A DNA stretch of 64,000 nucleotides from Lentiprolixibacter aurantiacus (GTDB lineage: Bacteria; Bacteroidota; Bacteroidia; Flavobacteriales; Flavobacteriaceae). A program made the translations under genes and the position numbers. Of this stretch, positions 15,026 to 24,049 are shown one piece after another; position 1 is the first letter of the stretch; each line of letters opens with the position of its first letter. The DNA lies in contig NZ_JAPFQP010000004.1 of assembly GCF_026241225.1 (NCBI RefSeq), positions 1-64,000 of the forward strand. Direction: 5' to 3'. Under the pieces are notes generated by a model that saw only the letters and a program-made list of their open reading frames with translations, searched no databases and was not told where the DNA came from.

Positions 15026-16744
15026 ATGAACAAATTCGAAAATTTAGGGTTGGAACAACCCATCCTGCAGGCAGTTGAAGACCTCGGGTTCAAAAAGCCT
15101 TCTGAAGTCCAGGCCAAATGTATTCCTGTGCTACTTGAATCTGAAACCGATTTAGTTGCACTTGCCCAAACCGGCACGGGTAAAACTGCAGCATTTGGTT
15201 TTCCCCTGATCCAAAAGATCGCAGAGGAAAGCAGGACTACCCAGGCGGTTATCCTTTCTCCTACCCGTGAACTGTGTTTACAAATAACCAATGAGCTTCA
15301 GGCTTATTCCAAATATGTACCAGGCCTAAATATTGTAGCCGTATACGGCGGAGCCAGCATTAATGAACAAGCTAAGCAGTTAAAAAAAGGAGCCCAGATC
15401 GTCGTGGCTACTCCGGGCCGTATTAAAGATATGATCGGCAGGGGCCTGGTAAATATTTCCCGGGTAGACTACTGTATCCTTGATGAGGCAGACGAAATGC
15501 TCAATATGGGCTTCTATGAAGACATTCGTGATATTCTCTCCGGGACGCCAGAAGAAAAGTCGACCTGGCTCTTTTCAGCCACCATGCCCAATTCAGTGGC
15601 GCAGATCGCAAAGAAATTCATGCAGAACCCGGTGGAAATTACCGTGGGAGAACGGAATGTGGGTGCTCAAACCGTTATGCATGAATATTACACCGTATCC
15701 GGGCGGGACCGGTATCCGGCTCTCAAGAGGCTCGCAGATGCCAATCCCGATATTTTTTCGGTGGTTTTTTGCAGAACAAAAAGGGATACACAGCGGGTAG
15801 CAGAAAAATTAATTGAAGATGGTTATAATGCCGGGGCACTGCACGGTGATCTGAGCCAGAATCAGCGCGATCTGGTTATGGGAGCCTTCCGGAAAAATCA
15901 GATACAGATGCTGGTGGCTACAGATGTGGCAGCAAGGGGTATAGACGTGGAAGATATTACCCACGTAATCAACTACCAGCTGCCCGATGAAATTGAGACT
16001 TATACCCACAGGAGTGGTCGTACAGGAAGGGCTGGCAAATCTGGTGTGTCCATGGTGATCCTTACGCGAAGTGAATTGCGGAGGATCTCCGCCATCGAGA
16101 AGAAAATCGGGCAAAAATTCGTGGCAAAAAAACTACCCACAGGGATGGAGATCTGTGAAATTCAGCTCTACCACCTGGCCAGCAAAATCAAGAATACAGA
16201 AATAGACGAAGCTATAAACCCCTATTTGCCGGCAATATACGACGTGCTAGAGGGGCTGGACAGGGAAACCCTCGTAAAAAAAATGGTTGCGGTGGAGTTC
16301 TCCCGCTTTCACGCCTATTACAGCAAATCAAAAGATCTCAACACTACCGAGGTCACACCTAATGGCGATAAGGGAAGTACAAGGTATTTTATCAATATAG
16401 GCGAACGTGACGGATACGACTGGAAATCACTTAAGGACTTTTTGAAGGAGGCTCTGGACCTGGAGCGGGACGATATCTACAAAGTTGATGTCAAAGACAG
16501 TTTTTCCTTTTTCAACACCGATGATTCCATAAAGGACGTGGTTACCGGGGTGCTCAGGAACTACAAATCAGGCGGGCGGACCATTAATGCGGAGATTGCG
16601 ACCAACGCGGAATCTTCAGGACGCAGAAAAAAACGCAGCAAGGGAGGGAAAACCAAATCAGATTCTCGAAAAAAACAAGGGGCAGCTGCTCGCTCCAAAA
16701 AAGGAAAAGGGCACCGAGGTAAACGAAGGTCCGGTTACTTTTAG
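15026..16744 (+). CDS. DEAD-box ATP-dependent RNA helicase (CsdA/DeaD-like)
   Basis: This 572-residue RNA helicase has the full motif series: Q motif around F4-Q29, Walker A AQTGTGKT at 47-54, PTREL 79-83, DEAD 153-156, SAT, ARGIDV and HRSGRTGRAG. After the helicase core comes a DbpA/CsdA-type RNA-binding domain (about 450-520: RYFINIGERDGYDWKSLKDF). The highly basic Lys/Arg/Gly tail of about 45 residues probably binds RNA non-specifically. Expected roles are ribosome assembly, RNA decay and cold adaptation; which one cannot be told from sequence. Confidence 0.94.
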   Translation: MNKFENLGLEQPILQAVEDLGFKKPSEVQAKCIPVLLESETDLVALAQTGTGKTAAFGFPLIQKIAEESRTTQAVILSPTRELCLQITNELQAYSKYVPGLNIVAVYGGASINEQAKQLKKGAQIVVATPGRIKDMIGRGLVNISRVDYCILDEADEMLNMGFYEDIRDILSGTPEEKSTWLFSATMPNSVAQIAKKFMQNPVEITVGERNVGAQTVMHEYYTVSGRDRYPALKRLADANPDIFSVVFCRTKRDTQRVAEKLIEDGYNAGALHGDLSQNQRDLVMGAFRKNQIQMLVATDVAARGIDVEDITHVINYQLPDEIETYTHRSGRTGRAGKSGVSMVILTRSELRRISAIEKKIGQKFVAKKLPTGMEICEIQLYHLASKIKNTEIDEAINPYLPAIYDVLEGLDRETLVKKMVAVEFSRFHAYYSKSKDLNTTEVTPNGDKGSTRYFINIGERDGYDWKSLKDFLKEALDLERDDIYKVDVKDSFSFFNTDDSIKDVVTGVLRNYKSGGRTINAEIATNAESSGRRKKRSKGGKTKSDSRKKQGAAARSKKGKGHRGKRRSGYF

Positions 16745-16820
16745 TTAATTGTATATTAATGGCATGTATAATCGGATAAATTTTCGTTTTCTTAGTAGCT
16801 TTACAGCGTATTTATCCCTT

Positions 16821-17603
16821 ATGAAAAAGAACTTTCTCCTGTTGTTTATGGTGTTTTTGGCACTTCCTGTACTTGCCCAGGAAGAAACCCCTGAAATGCA
16901 GGAAGGAGAGCTAAAGGCAGTGGTTCTAAACGCACAGACAGGTGGCCCGCTGGAAAGCGTCCACGTCATCAACCTCAACAAGGTAGTAGGGACCATTACC
17001 AATAAAAAGGGAGAATTTGCCATAACTGCAGCAGTGAATGACACGCTGTACTTCTCCTATCTGGGTTTCAAATCACAGAAGGTCCGGGTTACCAATGATA
17101 TGTTTCGATTCCAGGAGACCAAAATAGCGCTGACAGAACTGGCCTATGCCCTGGAAGAAGTGATCATTACCCCATACCAGCTCACGGGTTACCTCGAAAT
17201 AGACGTGCGCAACCTTCCGATCAATACAGCCTACCAGTACAGCATATCTGGCCTTCCCACCAGTTATGAGGCTGGAAATAAAAATCCAAGTGCCGTTACC
17301 AAGGTCCTGGGGGCTATCATGAATCCTGCCGATCTCCTTCGAAATTTGTTTGGCAAACGCCCCAGGCAAATGCGAAAACTCAGGCAGATGAAGGAAGATG
17401 ATGACATCCGCGACCTGCTGGCCAGCAAATTCGACAGGGAAACGCTTCAGGCACTCCTGCAACTTGAAAAGGTGGACATAGACGATATCCTTTCAAACTG
17501 CAACTATTCCAAATCCTTTATTACTACTGCCAACGATCTTCAAATCCTGGATGCCATAAGCAGCTGTTACGAAGAGTACAGGATACTCAACCGTGGTAAT
17601 TGA
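16821..17603 (+). CDS. Secreted protein with carboxypeptidase-regulatory-like domain
   Basis: This 260-residue protein has a signal peptide (MKKNFLLLFMVFLALPVLAQ) from the start at 16821. A longer open frame from 16749 is disfavoured because it buries the signal peptide. Residues about 30-110 form a CarboxypepD_reg-like beta-sandwich (VLNAQTGGPLESVHVINL, TNKKGEFAI, LYFSYLGFKSQKV), the domain found at the N-termini of SusC-type receptors, here free-standing. The C-terminal half is helical and basic then acidic, with no recognised domain. Function unknown; probably periplasmic or outer-membrane associated. Confidence 0.85.
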   Translation: MKKNFLLLFMVFLALPVLAQEETPEMQEGELKAVVLNAQTGGPLESVHVINLNKVVGTITNKKGEFAITAAVNDTLYFSYLGFKSQKVRVTNDMFRFQETKIALTELAYALEEVIITPYQLTGYLEIDVRNLPINTAYQYSISGLPTSYEAGNKNPSAVTKVLGAIMNPADLLRNLFGKRPRQMRKLRQMKEDDDIRDLLASKFDRETLQALLQLEKVDIDDILSNCNYSKSFITTANDLQILDAISSCYEEYRILNRGN

Positions 17604-17723
17604 TTTTCCGTGATCTTATCATAAATATCGCCAAGGCAATCCCCATGAATTAAGGGAAATGAACGCTGCAATATTATTTTAGATTTCAACAATCATTTTA
17701 TAGCTTTACTCAAAACCATAAAT

Positions 17724-19415
17724 ATGAAAAACCTGCTCATTGCACTAGCAATTTGCACTCTTTTCCTGAACTGCAAAACAGATCGGCAAAAGCCCCAGGC
17801 CGAAACTGAAAAAGCAATTGACAGCCTCTCAGTAGCCAGAAAAGAAGTGCCTTTCCTATGGGAAGGTGCCAATGTATATTTCCTTTTAACAGATCGATTC
17901 AATAACGGTAATCCTGAAAACGACCTGAATTATGATAGAACGAATCCCACCGGTACTTTGCGTGGGTTTATGGGTGGCGACCTTGCGGGCATCACAGAAA
18001 AAATACAGGAAGGGTACTTTACAGATTTAGGAGTAAATGCAATATGGTTTACGCCAGTTGTAGAACAGGTACACGGAGACACGGATGAAGGCACTGGCAA
18101 CACCTACGCCTACCACGGGTACTGGGCCAAGGACTGGACCAGGCTAGATCCTAACTTCGGAAGCAGGAAAGACCTGGAGAAGCTGGTAAAAACAGCACAT
18201 GACGCAGGCATTCGCATTTTGATGGATGTGGTGGTTAATCATACGGGGCCCGTAACCGAAAAAGATCCTGTTTGGCCTGAAGACTGGGTGCGTACCAGTC
18301 CCACATGTGAATTCACCACTTACGAAAACACCACTAGCTGTACACTGGTAGATAACTTGCCTGACATCTACACAGAAAGAAATGACAATGTTAAATTGCC
18401 CGATGCCCTTCTGGCTAAATGGAAGCAGGAAGGAAGGTTGAGTAACGAACTGGATGAATTGCAATTGTTTTTTGAACGGACCGGTTACCCCAGGGCCCCA
18501 AGGTTCTATATAATCAAATGGCTCACAGATTATGTCAATGATCTGGGGATAGACGGCTTTCGGGTAGATACTGTAAAACACGCAGACGAAAATGCCTGGG
18601 CAGAATTGTACAAAGAGGCTTCCTATGCTTTCGAAAACTGGAAGAAAAAAAATCCCGCCAAGGTTCTGGATAACAATCCCTTTTTCATGGTAGGGGAAGT
18701 ATATAATTATGGGATTTCCCAGGGACGTGAATTTGATTTTGGTGATAAAAAAGTGGATTACTACAATCACGGATTTAAAAGCCTTATCAATTTTGACCTG
18801 AAAACAGACGCTACCAAAGGATACGAAGCAACCTTCAGGAAATATAACCGCTTACTGCGGACCCAACTCAAAGGATTAGGCACACTCAACTACCTCACCT
18901 CTCATGATGATGGGGCTCCCTTTGACAAGGAACGCAAAAACGGGTATTATGCCGCCAATATACTTTTACTGGCACCAGGAGCCTCACAAATCTATTACGG
19001 AGACGAGTCTGGCCGCAGCCTCACCATTGAAGGGGCAGAAGGGGATGCCACACTCCGTTCCTTTATGAACTGGCAGGAGATTGATAGTCTCCAACAGACC
19101 AAGGAACTGCTCACCCATTGGCAAAAACTGGGGAAATTCAGGCGTGATCATCCCGCCGTTGGAGCAGGAAGGCATAAACGTCTTACCCGAGCTCCCTATG
19201 TTTTTAGCAGGTCGTACATGGATGGTGAATACCGCGATAAAGTGGTGGTTGGGCTTGACCTGCCAAAAGGCAAAAAAACACTGAGGGTAAAAGGCTTCTT
19301 TGGAAATGGGACCAGCTTGCACGACGCCTATTCCGGTTCCGTGGTAGAAGTTGTAGACGGGGTTGTGACCCTGGAAAATAATTATGATACGGCCCTACTG
19401 GAGCTTGCAGAGTAA
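17724..19415 (+). CDS. GH13 alpha-amylase family lipoprotein
   Basis: This 563-residue glycoside hydrolase of family 13 has signature regions DVVVNH (168-173), GFRVDTVKH with nucleophile D282, GEVYNYG with acid/base E325, and SHDD with D395 or D396 as transition-state Asp. A short signal sequence ends in a lipobox-like LFLNC (C17), so it is probably a lipoprotein facing the periplasm or cell surface. It should act on alpha-1,4-glucans or maltodextrins. No susCD pair or sugar transporter is adjacent, so it is not part of an obvious polysaccharide-utilisation locus. TAGCTTTA at 17701-17708 is a possible weak -7 element. Confidence 0.93.
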   Translation: MKNLLIALAICTLFLNCKTDRQKPQAETEKAIDSLSVARKEVPFLWEGANVYFLLTDRFNNGNPENDLNYDRTNPTGTLRGFMGGDLAGITEKIQEGYFTDLGVNAIWFTPVVEQVHGDTDEGTGNTYAYHGYWAKDWTRLDPNFGSRKDLEKLVKTAHDAGIRILMDVVVNHTGPVTEKDPVWPEDWVRTSPTCEFTTYENTTSCTLVDNLPDIYTERNDNVKLPDALLAKWKQEGRLSNELDELQLFFERTGYPRAPRFYIIKWLTDYVNDLGIDGFRVDTVKHADENAWAELYKEASYAFENWKKKNPAKVLDNNPFFMVGEVYNYGISQGREFDFGDKKVDYYNHGFKSLINFDLKTDATKGYEATFRKYNRLLRTQLKGLGTLNYLTSHDDGAPFDKERKNGYYAANILLLAPGASQIYYGDESGRSLTIEGAEGDATLRSFMNWQEIDSLQQTKELLTHWQKLGKFRRDHPAVGAGRHKRLTRAPYVFSRSYMDGEYRDKVVVGLDLPKGKKTLRVKGFFGNGTSLHDAYSGSVVEVVDGVVTLENNYDTALLELAE

Positions 19416-19437
19416 TCCAAAAATGTTACAGTTAAGG

Positions 19438-19818
19438 TTAGGATTGTGAATGCAAACCTATGCGATTGCCTTCGGAATCCTTGATAAGGGCCATATAGCC
19501 ATGACCCTCGCCGATGGCCGTTTTTTCGCGTAATACCTCACCGCCGGCATCCATTACCCTACGGGCTTCTTCAGCCACGTCTCTACAACTAAAGTAAATA
19601 AGAGCGCCTGCGTGGTCACTGGGTTGATACATCTCGTGCTTGACCAGTGATCCTGAAATGCCTTTCACTCCTTCTTCATAGGGAAACCATCCCATTATAA
19701 ATCCTCCAAGGTCGTGTATCGATATCGTAATATTGAAGACGGCCTCGTAGAAATTCTTTGCCCTGTCCATATCCGTGACGGGTATTTCAACCCACCCTAT
19801 CATATTGTGTTCCATCAT
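19438..19818 (-). CDS. VOC family protein (glyoxalase-like fold)
   Basis: This 126-residue single-domain protein of the vicinal oxygen chelate superfamily has beta-alpha-beta-beta-beta repeats: GWVEIPVTDMDRAKNFYEAV at the N-terminus, and GHGYMALIKDSEGNRIGLHS at the C-terminus. The family includes dioxygenases, glyoxalases and antibiotic-binding proteins; the ligand cannot be inferred here. Its ATG overlaps the stop of the SRPBCC gene upstream (ATGATG context), so the two are an operon and probably translationally coupled. Confidence 0.9.
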   Translation of the reverse strand: MMEHNMIGWVEIPVTDMDRAKNFYEAVFNITISIHDLGGFIMGWFPYEEGVKGISGSLVKHEMYQPSDHAGALIYFSCRDVAEEARRVMDAGGEVLREKTAIGEGHGYMALIKDSEGNRIGLHSQS

Positions 19819-20342
19819 CCTTCCAGTCTTGTTTTTAAGTTTGCCAGGCCTTCCTCGAAATCCTTTCCGATCATCTTATCCATGCTCATAAAAAGCATCA
19901 TCAGGCTCATGGGGAACTTATTCTGACCATTAAACCCCCAGGTTACCTTAGTATTATCCTTCGTGACCTCATTCACTTCGAGGTAACAATCAGACTGTGA
20001 CTTCCAGGGCTTTATAAATCGCAATTCTGTTTCAATTCGTTTACCCTCTTCAATCTTAGTAATCTCCTGCTCTCCTTCTCCAACCTCCTTGTTGCCATTC
20101 CAATAACTAATGGCCCCTACAGTTCCGTCTGTACCTGTAAACCTGTGCTCCATATTGGGGTCGCGCTTTTCCCAGGGCGACCATTCACGTTGTTTATCAA
20201 GGTATTTCAAATATTCAAAAACCTCAGCCTTAGGTTTGGATATCTCAATAGAGCGGTAAACGTCATACGTTTTTGGGGCAATTGTGGCTAAAAAGATGAT
20301 AGCAACCACTAATCCTAAAAGGATGTAGAGAAAGGTTTCCAT
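19815..20342 (-). CDS. SRPBCC family protein (polyketide cyclase/START-like)
   Basis: This 175-residue protein has an N-terminal membrane helix (about 3-21, LYILLGLVVAIIFLATIA). A SRPBCC (Bet v1/START-like) domain follows, recognised from YRSIEISKPKAEVFEYLKYLDKQ and the C-terminal helix MDKMIGKDFEEGLANLKTRL. The fold binds hydrophobic ligands; the actual ligand is unknown. It overlaps the VOC gene by 4 bases and is the upstream member of that pair. TATCTTTA near 20367-20374 (minus) may be its -7 element. Confidence 0.88.
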   Translation of the reverse strand: METFLYILLGLVVAIIFLATIAPKTYDVYRSIEISKPKAEVFEYLKYLDKQREWSPWEKRDPNMEHRFTGTDGTVGAISYWNGNKEVGEGEQEITKIEEGKRIETELRFIKPWKSQSDCYLEVNEVTKDNTKVTWGFNGQNKFPMSLMMLFMSMDKMIGKDFEEGLANLKTRLEG

Positions 20343-20379
20343 AATGTTTAATTGATTGGTTTACTTAAAGATACGAATT

Positions 20380-21036
20380 TTAAAAACTCCTCTGGTAGCG
20401 ATCAATAATCTCCTCCACATGCTTAATGGATTTCTTGGTCCAGTCTAGTCGTTTTACAAATTTTTCTTCTTCTGTCAGTTTCCAGGGAAGTTCAGAACTC
20501 CGAAGTTTTGAGGTCAGGTTTTGCAGTACTATGGCGGCCGCAACAGAAATATTAAGGCTTTCTGTAAACCCTACCATAGGAATTTTAATAAAGTCATCGG
20601 CTTCATCCAGGACCAGCTTGCTCAGGCCTTCCTTCTCAGTTCCGAAAAACAGGGCTATTGGTTCCTGGATTTCATAATCGTCCAGCAGACAGGATTCGCA
20701 ATGCGGGGTGGTAGCCACAATGCGATAACCTCTTTGCCTTAGCTCCTGAATACAGCTGGGACTATCGGTGTAGGAGTAGTTATCAACCCATTGCTGCGCC
20801 CCCAGTGCGATATTTTTATCCAGCCTTTTGCCAAAACGGGCTTCGATAAGGTGGCTGTCCTGTATTCCAAATACCTCGCAACTGCGAATAACCGCGCTGC
20901 TGTTATGCATCTGAAACACATCTTCAACGGCAACTGTGATGTATCGTGTACGCAGTTCCAGGATGTCGATAAATCGCTGCCTCCTCTCCGGAGTTATTAA
21001 GGTTTCAAGGTATTTCAGAAGTTCCTGATCTGACAT
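20380..21036 (-). CDS. TrmH/SpoU-family tRNA/rRNA methyltransferase
   Basis: This 218-residue SPOUT enzyme performs 2'-O-methylation of RNA, probably tRNA (Gm18), given its TrmH-like length and C-terminal extension. The three SpoU motifs are present: the N-terminal VFQMHNSSAVIRSCEVFGI with the conserved Asn and Arg, ALFFGTEKEGLSK, and IPMVGFTESLNISVAAAIVL. The start at 21036 (MSDQELLKYLE) is chosen because the frame upstream runs through the coding start of the divergent sirtuin gene and shows no family similarity. Confidence 0.92.
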   Translation of the reverse strand: MSDQELLKYLETLITPERRQRFIDILELRTRYITVAVEDVFQMHNSSAVIRSCEVFGIQDSHLIEARFGKRLDKNIALGAQQWVDNYSYTDSPSCIQELRQRGYRIVATTPHCESCLLDDYEIQEPIALFFGTEKEGLSKLVLDEADDFIKIPMVGFTESLNISVAAAIVLQNLTSKLRSSELPWKLTEEEKFVKRLDWTKKSIKHVEEIIDRYQRSF

Positions 21037-21082
21037 ATATCGAAGATAATAAAAACGTACCTTTAAGGGAGAACAGCTTACT

Positions 21083-21778
21083 ATGGAAAGGAAGATCGTA
21101 ATACTAACCGGTGCGGGAATGAGTGCCGACAGCGGTTTGAAAACCTTTAGGGATGAGGATGGTCTTTGGGAGGGGCACGATGTTATGGAAGTAGCTTCTC
21201 CACAAGGTTTTGCCAGAAACCCCAATCTGGTTCTGGAGTTCTATAACCAGCGAAGGAGACAACTGTTGTCTGCACATCCCAATGAGGGTCATAAAGCGCT
21301 GGCCCTGTTGGAAAAGCATTACGATGTAACCATTGTCACCCAGAATATAGACGACCTGCATGAGCGAGCGGGCAGTAGCAGGGTCATACACCTGCACGGG
21401 GAATTGTTCAAGGTCCGCAGCACAGGCAACCCGGAGCTCATAATGGACTGGAAAACAGATCTTATAATGGGCTCCACTTGTCCGGAAGGCCATCAACTCA
21501 GGCCTCATATTGTATGGTTCGGAGAAGAAGTTCCCTTACTGCCAGTGGCTGCGAATATTACACAGACGGCAGATATCCTATTAATAATCGGTACGAGTCT
21601 TCAGGTTTATCCTGCAGCCAGCCTAATCCATTATGCCAACCCCGGAATACCGATCTATTTGGTAGATCCCAGGCCTACCTTGGGAAGCGGAGATTTACCT
21701 AACCTTAATGTTATTACTCAAACGGCAGCTTCCGGTGTCCCTGCTCTTGTTGCTGATCTAATTGGTGCAGCAATCTAG
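21083..21778 (+). CDS. cobB: NAD-dependent protein deacylase (sirtuin, class III-like)
   Basis: This 231-residue sirtuin removes acyl groups from lysines using NAD. NAD-binding GAGMSADSGLKTFR (10-23), TQNIDDLH and catalytic H105 (LHGE) are intact. Y54 and R57 (YNQR) match the Tyr-x-x-Arg pair that gives SIRT5/CobB enzymes desuccinylase activity. The zinc-ribbon cysteines are almost entirely lost: only C133 remains where four are usual. The gene is divergent from the TrmH-like gene and followed by 234 non-coding bases. Confidence 0.93.
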   Translation: MERKIVILTGAGMSADSGLKTFRDEDGLWEGHDVMEVASPQGFARNPNLVLEFYNQRRRQLLSAHPNEGHKALALLEKHYDVTIVTQNIDDLHERAGSSRVIHLHGELFKVRSTGNPELIMDWKTDLIMGSTCPEGHQLRPHIVWFGEEVPLLPVAANITQTADILLIIGTSLQVYPAASLIHYANPGIPIYLVDPRPTLGSGDLPNLNVITQTAASGVPALVADLIGAAI

Positions 21779-22012
21779 ATTTTCTTCCAAATCCTTTACA
21801 GATATGACTGGCTGATCAGCGAACCCAAAGTGGCCGCTCAGGCCTTTTCCATGTCCTGCCTGTACTCAGTATTGCCTATCAGGCTAGGACCGGGAAAGAG
21901 ATGTAAAAATTAGGTCAATACTTTTCAAAGGCGTATCTGGTATTAAGCGCCTGAAAAGCTGCCGGAAATAAGTATCTTTGCCTTTTATTTTGCTAACCAA
22001 ATTACGGCTCCC
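21779..22012. other. Intergenic region upstream of purB
   Basis: There is no gene here. An imperfect inverted repeat lies at 21921-21958 (CTTTTCA-aa-GGCG paired with CGCCTGAAAAG), about 15 bases before the purB -7 element. It has no following T-run, so it is not a standard terminator. It may be an operator. Confidence 0.5.
21973..21980 (+). promoter_or_regulatory. purB -7 promoter element TATCTTTG
   Basis: A perfect TAnnTTTG match lies 32 bases before the purB ATG. Confidence 0.55.
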
Positions 22013-23356
22013 ATGTCATTGTCCAAACTGAATGCGATTTCTCCTGTTGACGGCCGGTATCGCGGCAAGACCGAAACACTGGCTCCTTTTTTTTCCGAAG
22101 CTGCGCTGATCAAGTACCGTATCCTGGTGGAGGTTGAGTATTTCATTGCACTTTGTGAGATTCCACTGCCCCAGCTTGCGGATTTCGACCCTAACGATTT
22201 TCACCAGCTAAGGGAGCTATATCTCAATTTTGGGGAGGAAGAGGCCCAGGCCATTAAGGAAATAGAAAAAGTTACCAATCACGATGTAAAGGCTGTTGAA
22301 TATTTCATCAAGGAAAAAATGGACGAAATGGGGCTTCAGGCCTTTAAAGAATTTGTACATTTTGGACTTACATCCCAGGATATCAACAACACTGCTATAC
22401 CGTATTCCCTGAAGGAAGGAATGAATGAGGTATATGTACCGGTGTACAACAAGGTGGTTGCAAAACTGGAGGAGCTGAGCAAAACATGGGAAAATATCCC
22501 AATGCTTGCGCGAACCCATGGACAACCAGCCTCACCTACCAGGCTGGGTAAGGAAATCAGTGTCTTTGTGGTCCGCCTGAAAGAGCAGTTCAACCTCCTT
22601 AATGATATCCCAAGTGCTGCTAAATTCGGCGGTGCAACGGGGAATTACAATGCACATCAGGTAGCTTACCCCGAGATAGACTGGAAGGCTTTTGGAAAAC
22701 AATTCGTTCAGGAAAAACTGGGATTGCACCACTCCTTTCCCACTACCCAGATTGAACATTACGACCATATGGCTGCACTTTTTGATAATTTAAAGCGTAT
22801 CAATACCATATTGATAGACCTTGACCGTGATTTCTGGACCTATATTTCCATGGACTACTTCAAGCAAAGGATAAAAGAAGGGGAAGTGGGTTCTTCGGCC
22901 ATGCCACATAAAGTAAATCCAATTGACTTTGAAAACTCGGAAGGGAACCTGGGTATGGCCAATGCCCTTTTTGAACACCTTTCTTCCAAGCTACCGGTAT
23001 CCCGATTGCAGCGCGACCTTACGGACAGTACGGTCCTTAGGAATATTGGGGTCCCCTTTGCACATACGCTGATTGGGTTAAAAGCAACACTGACCGGCCT
23101 TAACAAATTGCTGTTAAATGAGGATAAGATACAGTCGGACCTTGACCAAAACTGGGCTGTGGTAGCCGAAGCCCTGCAGACTATCCTCAGGAGGGAAGGA
23201 TATCCCAACCCTTATGAAGCCTTAAAAGGCCTTACCCGTAAAAACACCCAAATTACCAGGGATACCCTGGCAGAATTCATCAATTCCCTGGATATTGATG
23301 ACACGGTTAAAAAGGAGATGCTGGCCATTAGTCCCCAGAATTATACAGGTATCTGA
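22013..23356 (+). CDS. purB: Adenylosuccinate lyase
   Basis: This 447-residue homotetrameric lyase acts twice in purine synthesis, splitting fumarate from SAICAR and from adenylosuccinate. It begins with the typical LNAISPVDGRYRGKTE and holds the superfamily signature GSSAMPHKVNP (catalytic loop with Ser) near residues 294-304. The active-site segments TSQDINNTA and ARTHGQPASPTRLGKE are present. Length matches the E. coli-type branch (456). It is monocistronic, with its own promoter, and faces the DUF4252 operon across a terminator hairpin. Confidence 0.98.
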   Translation: MSLSKLNAISPVDGRYRGKTETLAPFFSEAALIKYRILVEVEYFIALCEIPLPQLADFDPNDFHQLRELYLNFGEEEAQAIKEIEKVTNHDVKAVEYFIKEKMDEMGLQAFKEFVHFGLTSQDINNTAIPYSLKEGMNEVYVPVYNKVVAKLEELSKTWENIPMLARTHGQPASPTRLGKEISVFVVRLKEQFNLLNDIPSAAKFGGATGNYNAHQVAYPEIDWKAFGKQFVQEKLGLHHSFPTTQIEHYDHMAALFDNLKRINTILIDLDRDFWTYISMDYFKQRIKEGEVGSSAMPHKVNPIDFENSEGNLGMANALFEHLSSKLPVSRLQRDLTDSTVLRNIGVPFAHTLIGLKATLTGLNKLLLNEDKIQSDLDQNWAVVAEALQTILRREGYPNPYEALKGLTRKNTQITRDTLAEFINSLDIDDTVKKEMLAISPQNYTGI

Positions 23357-23360
23357 TCAG

Positions 23361-23400
23361 GCCAAAAAAAAATCCCACTACCGTTCTGGCAATGGGATTT
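23361..23400 (-). terminator. Terminator of the ECF-DUF4252 operon
   Basis: An 8-bp stem (23370-23377 AAATCCCA with 23393-23400 TGGGATTT) is followed on the minus strand by a T7 run. It serves the minus-strand operon; the plus-strand side lacks a clean T-run. Confidence 0.75.
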
Positions 23401-23423
23401 CCTGGTTGGTTTTTGATTGATGT

Positions 23424-23966
23424 TTATCCTTTCAGGAACTTCCCTATATCTCCCAGGGCGTCCTCGTCGTAATCCGCACTTTGAATGGCCTGCATTAATT
23501 GCATCAGGTGTGCAGGATTCATATCGTTTCCGAGTACTCGGATAAGGGCAAAGCCTTTATCGTCACTGCTTCCGTAGATCACAACCTCATCAATGGCATC
23601 GTCCTCACCCAGGTACTTGATCACACCTTTTCCAAATTCGGAATTAAGCTTCATCAGCTCTTTATAATTTTTATCCTTCAGGATGGCAGATACCTTGGCT
23701 TTTTCAGCAGTGTATTCCGCTTCATTGGTACTGGTCTTTTTAAAGGCCAGCAAATTAAGTTTTCTGAGGGACTGATAAGCCTCCTTCTGGGTCTCATCAA
23801 GATCGGATTCTTCCAGGTTAAGAATACTGGTAGGTACATCCAGGGATATAAAATTCGGGTTCTCCGAATTATCGATGTAGTACTCCTGTAAACTTTGGGT
23901 TGAATTGCAGGCTGCTACCAGCATTACCGCGAGTAATACAAGAGCGGAAATAATATTTCTTTTCAT
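23424..23966 (-). CDS. DUF4252 domain-containing lipoprotein
   Basis: This 180-residue protein has a signal sequence and lipobox (LAVMLVAACNST, Cys at about residue 20), so it is probably a lipoprotein. The rest fits the DUF4252 family, typically a mixed alpha/beta region with ISLDVPTSILNLEES, a central lysine-rich helix, and VVIYGSSDDKGFALIRVLGNDM followed by LMQAI. Function unknown. It is last in an operon with an ECF sigma factor, an anti-sigma-like protein and a second DUF4252 paralogue, suggesting that it is an output or sensor of that envelope-signalling module. Confidence 0.87.
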   Translation of the reverse strand: MKRNIISALVLLAVMLVAACNSTQSLQEYYIDNSENPNFISLDVPTSILNLEESDLDETQKEAYQSLRKLNLLAFKKTSTNEAEYTAEKAKVSAILKDKNYKELMKLNSEFGKGVIKYLGEDDAIDEVVIYGSSDDKGFALIRVLGNDMNPAHLMQLMQAIQSADYDEDALGDIGKFLKG

Positions 23967-23992
23967 CTTCTGTTGGTTTATGGATGATTTTT

Positions 23993-24031
23993 TCCCTGGA
24001 GCGACGGTGTAGATTACCGTCGCCCATGGGA
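23993..24031 (-). repeat. Intercistronic hairpin between the two DUF4252 genes
   Basis: A perfect 8-bp inverted repeat (GCGACGGT 24001-24008 with ACCGTCGC 24016-24023, 7-base loop) can be extended outward with TCCC/GGGA and TGG/CCA pairings. On the minus strand it is followed by an A-run rather than a T-run, so it is not a typical terminator. It might stabilise the upstream mRNA or uncouple expression of the two genes. Confidence 0.7.
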
Positions 24032-24049
24032 AAATTTATTTTGATTGAT

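Noticed and set aside
18144-18770. Open frame of 208 codons antisense to the GH13 gene
   Set aside because: It lies entirely opposite a gene with intact catalytic residues, and its product shows no recognisable motif or start context.
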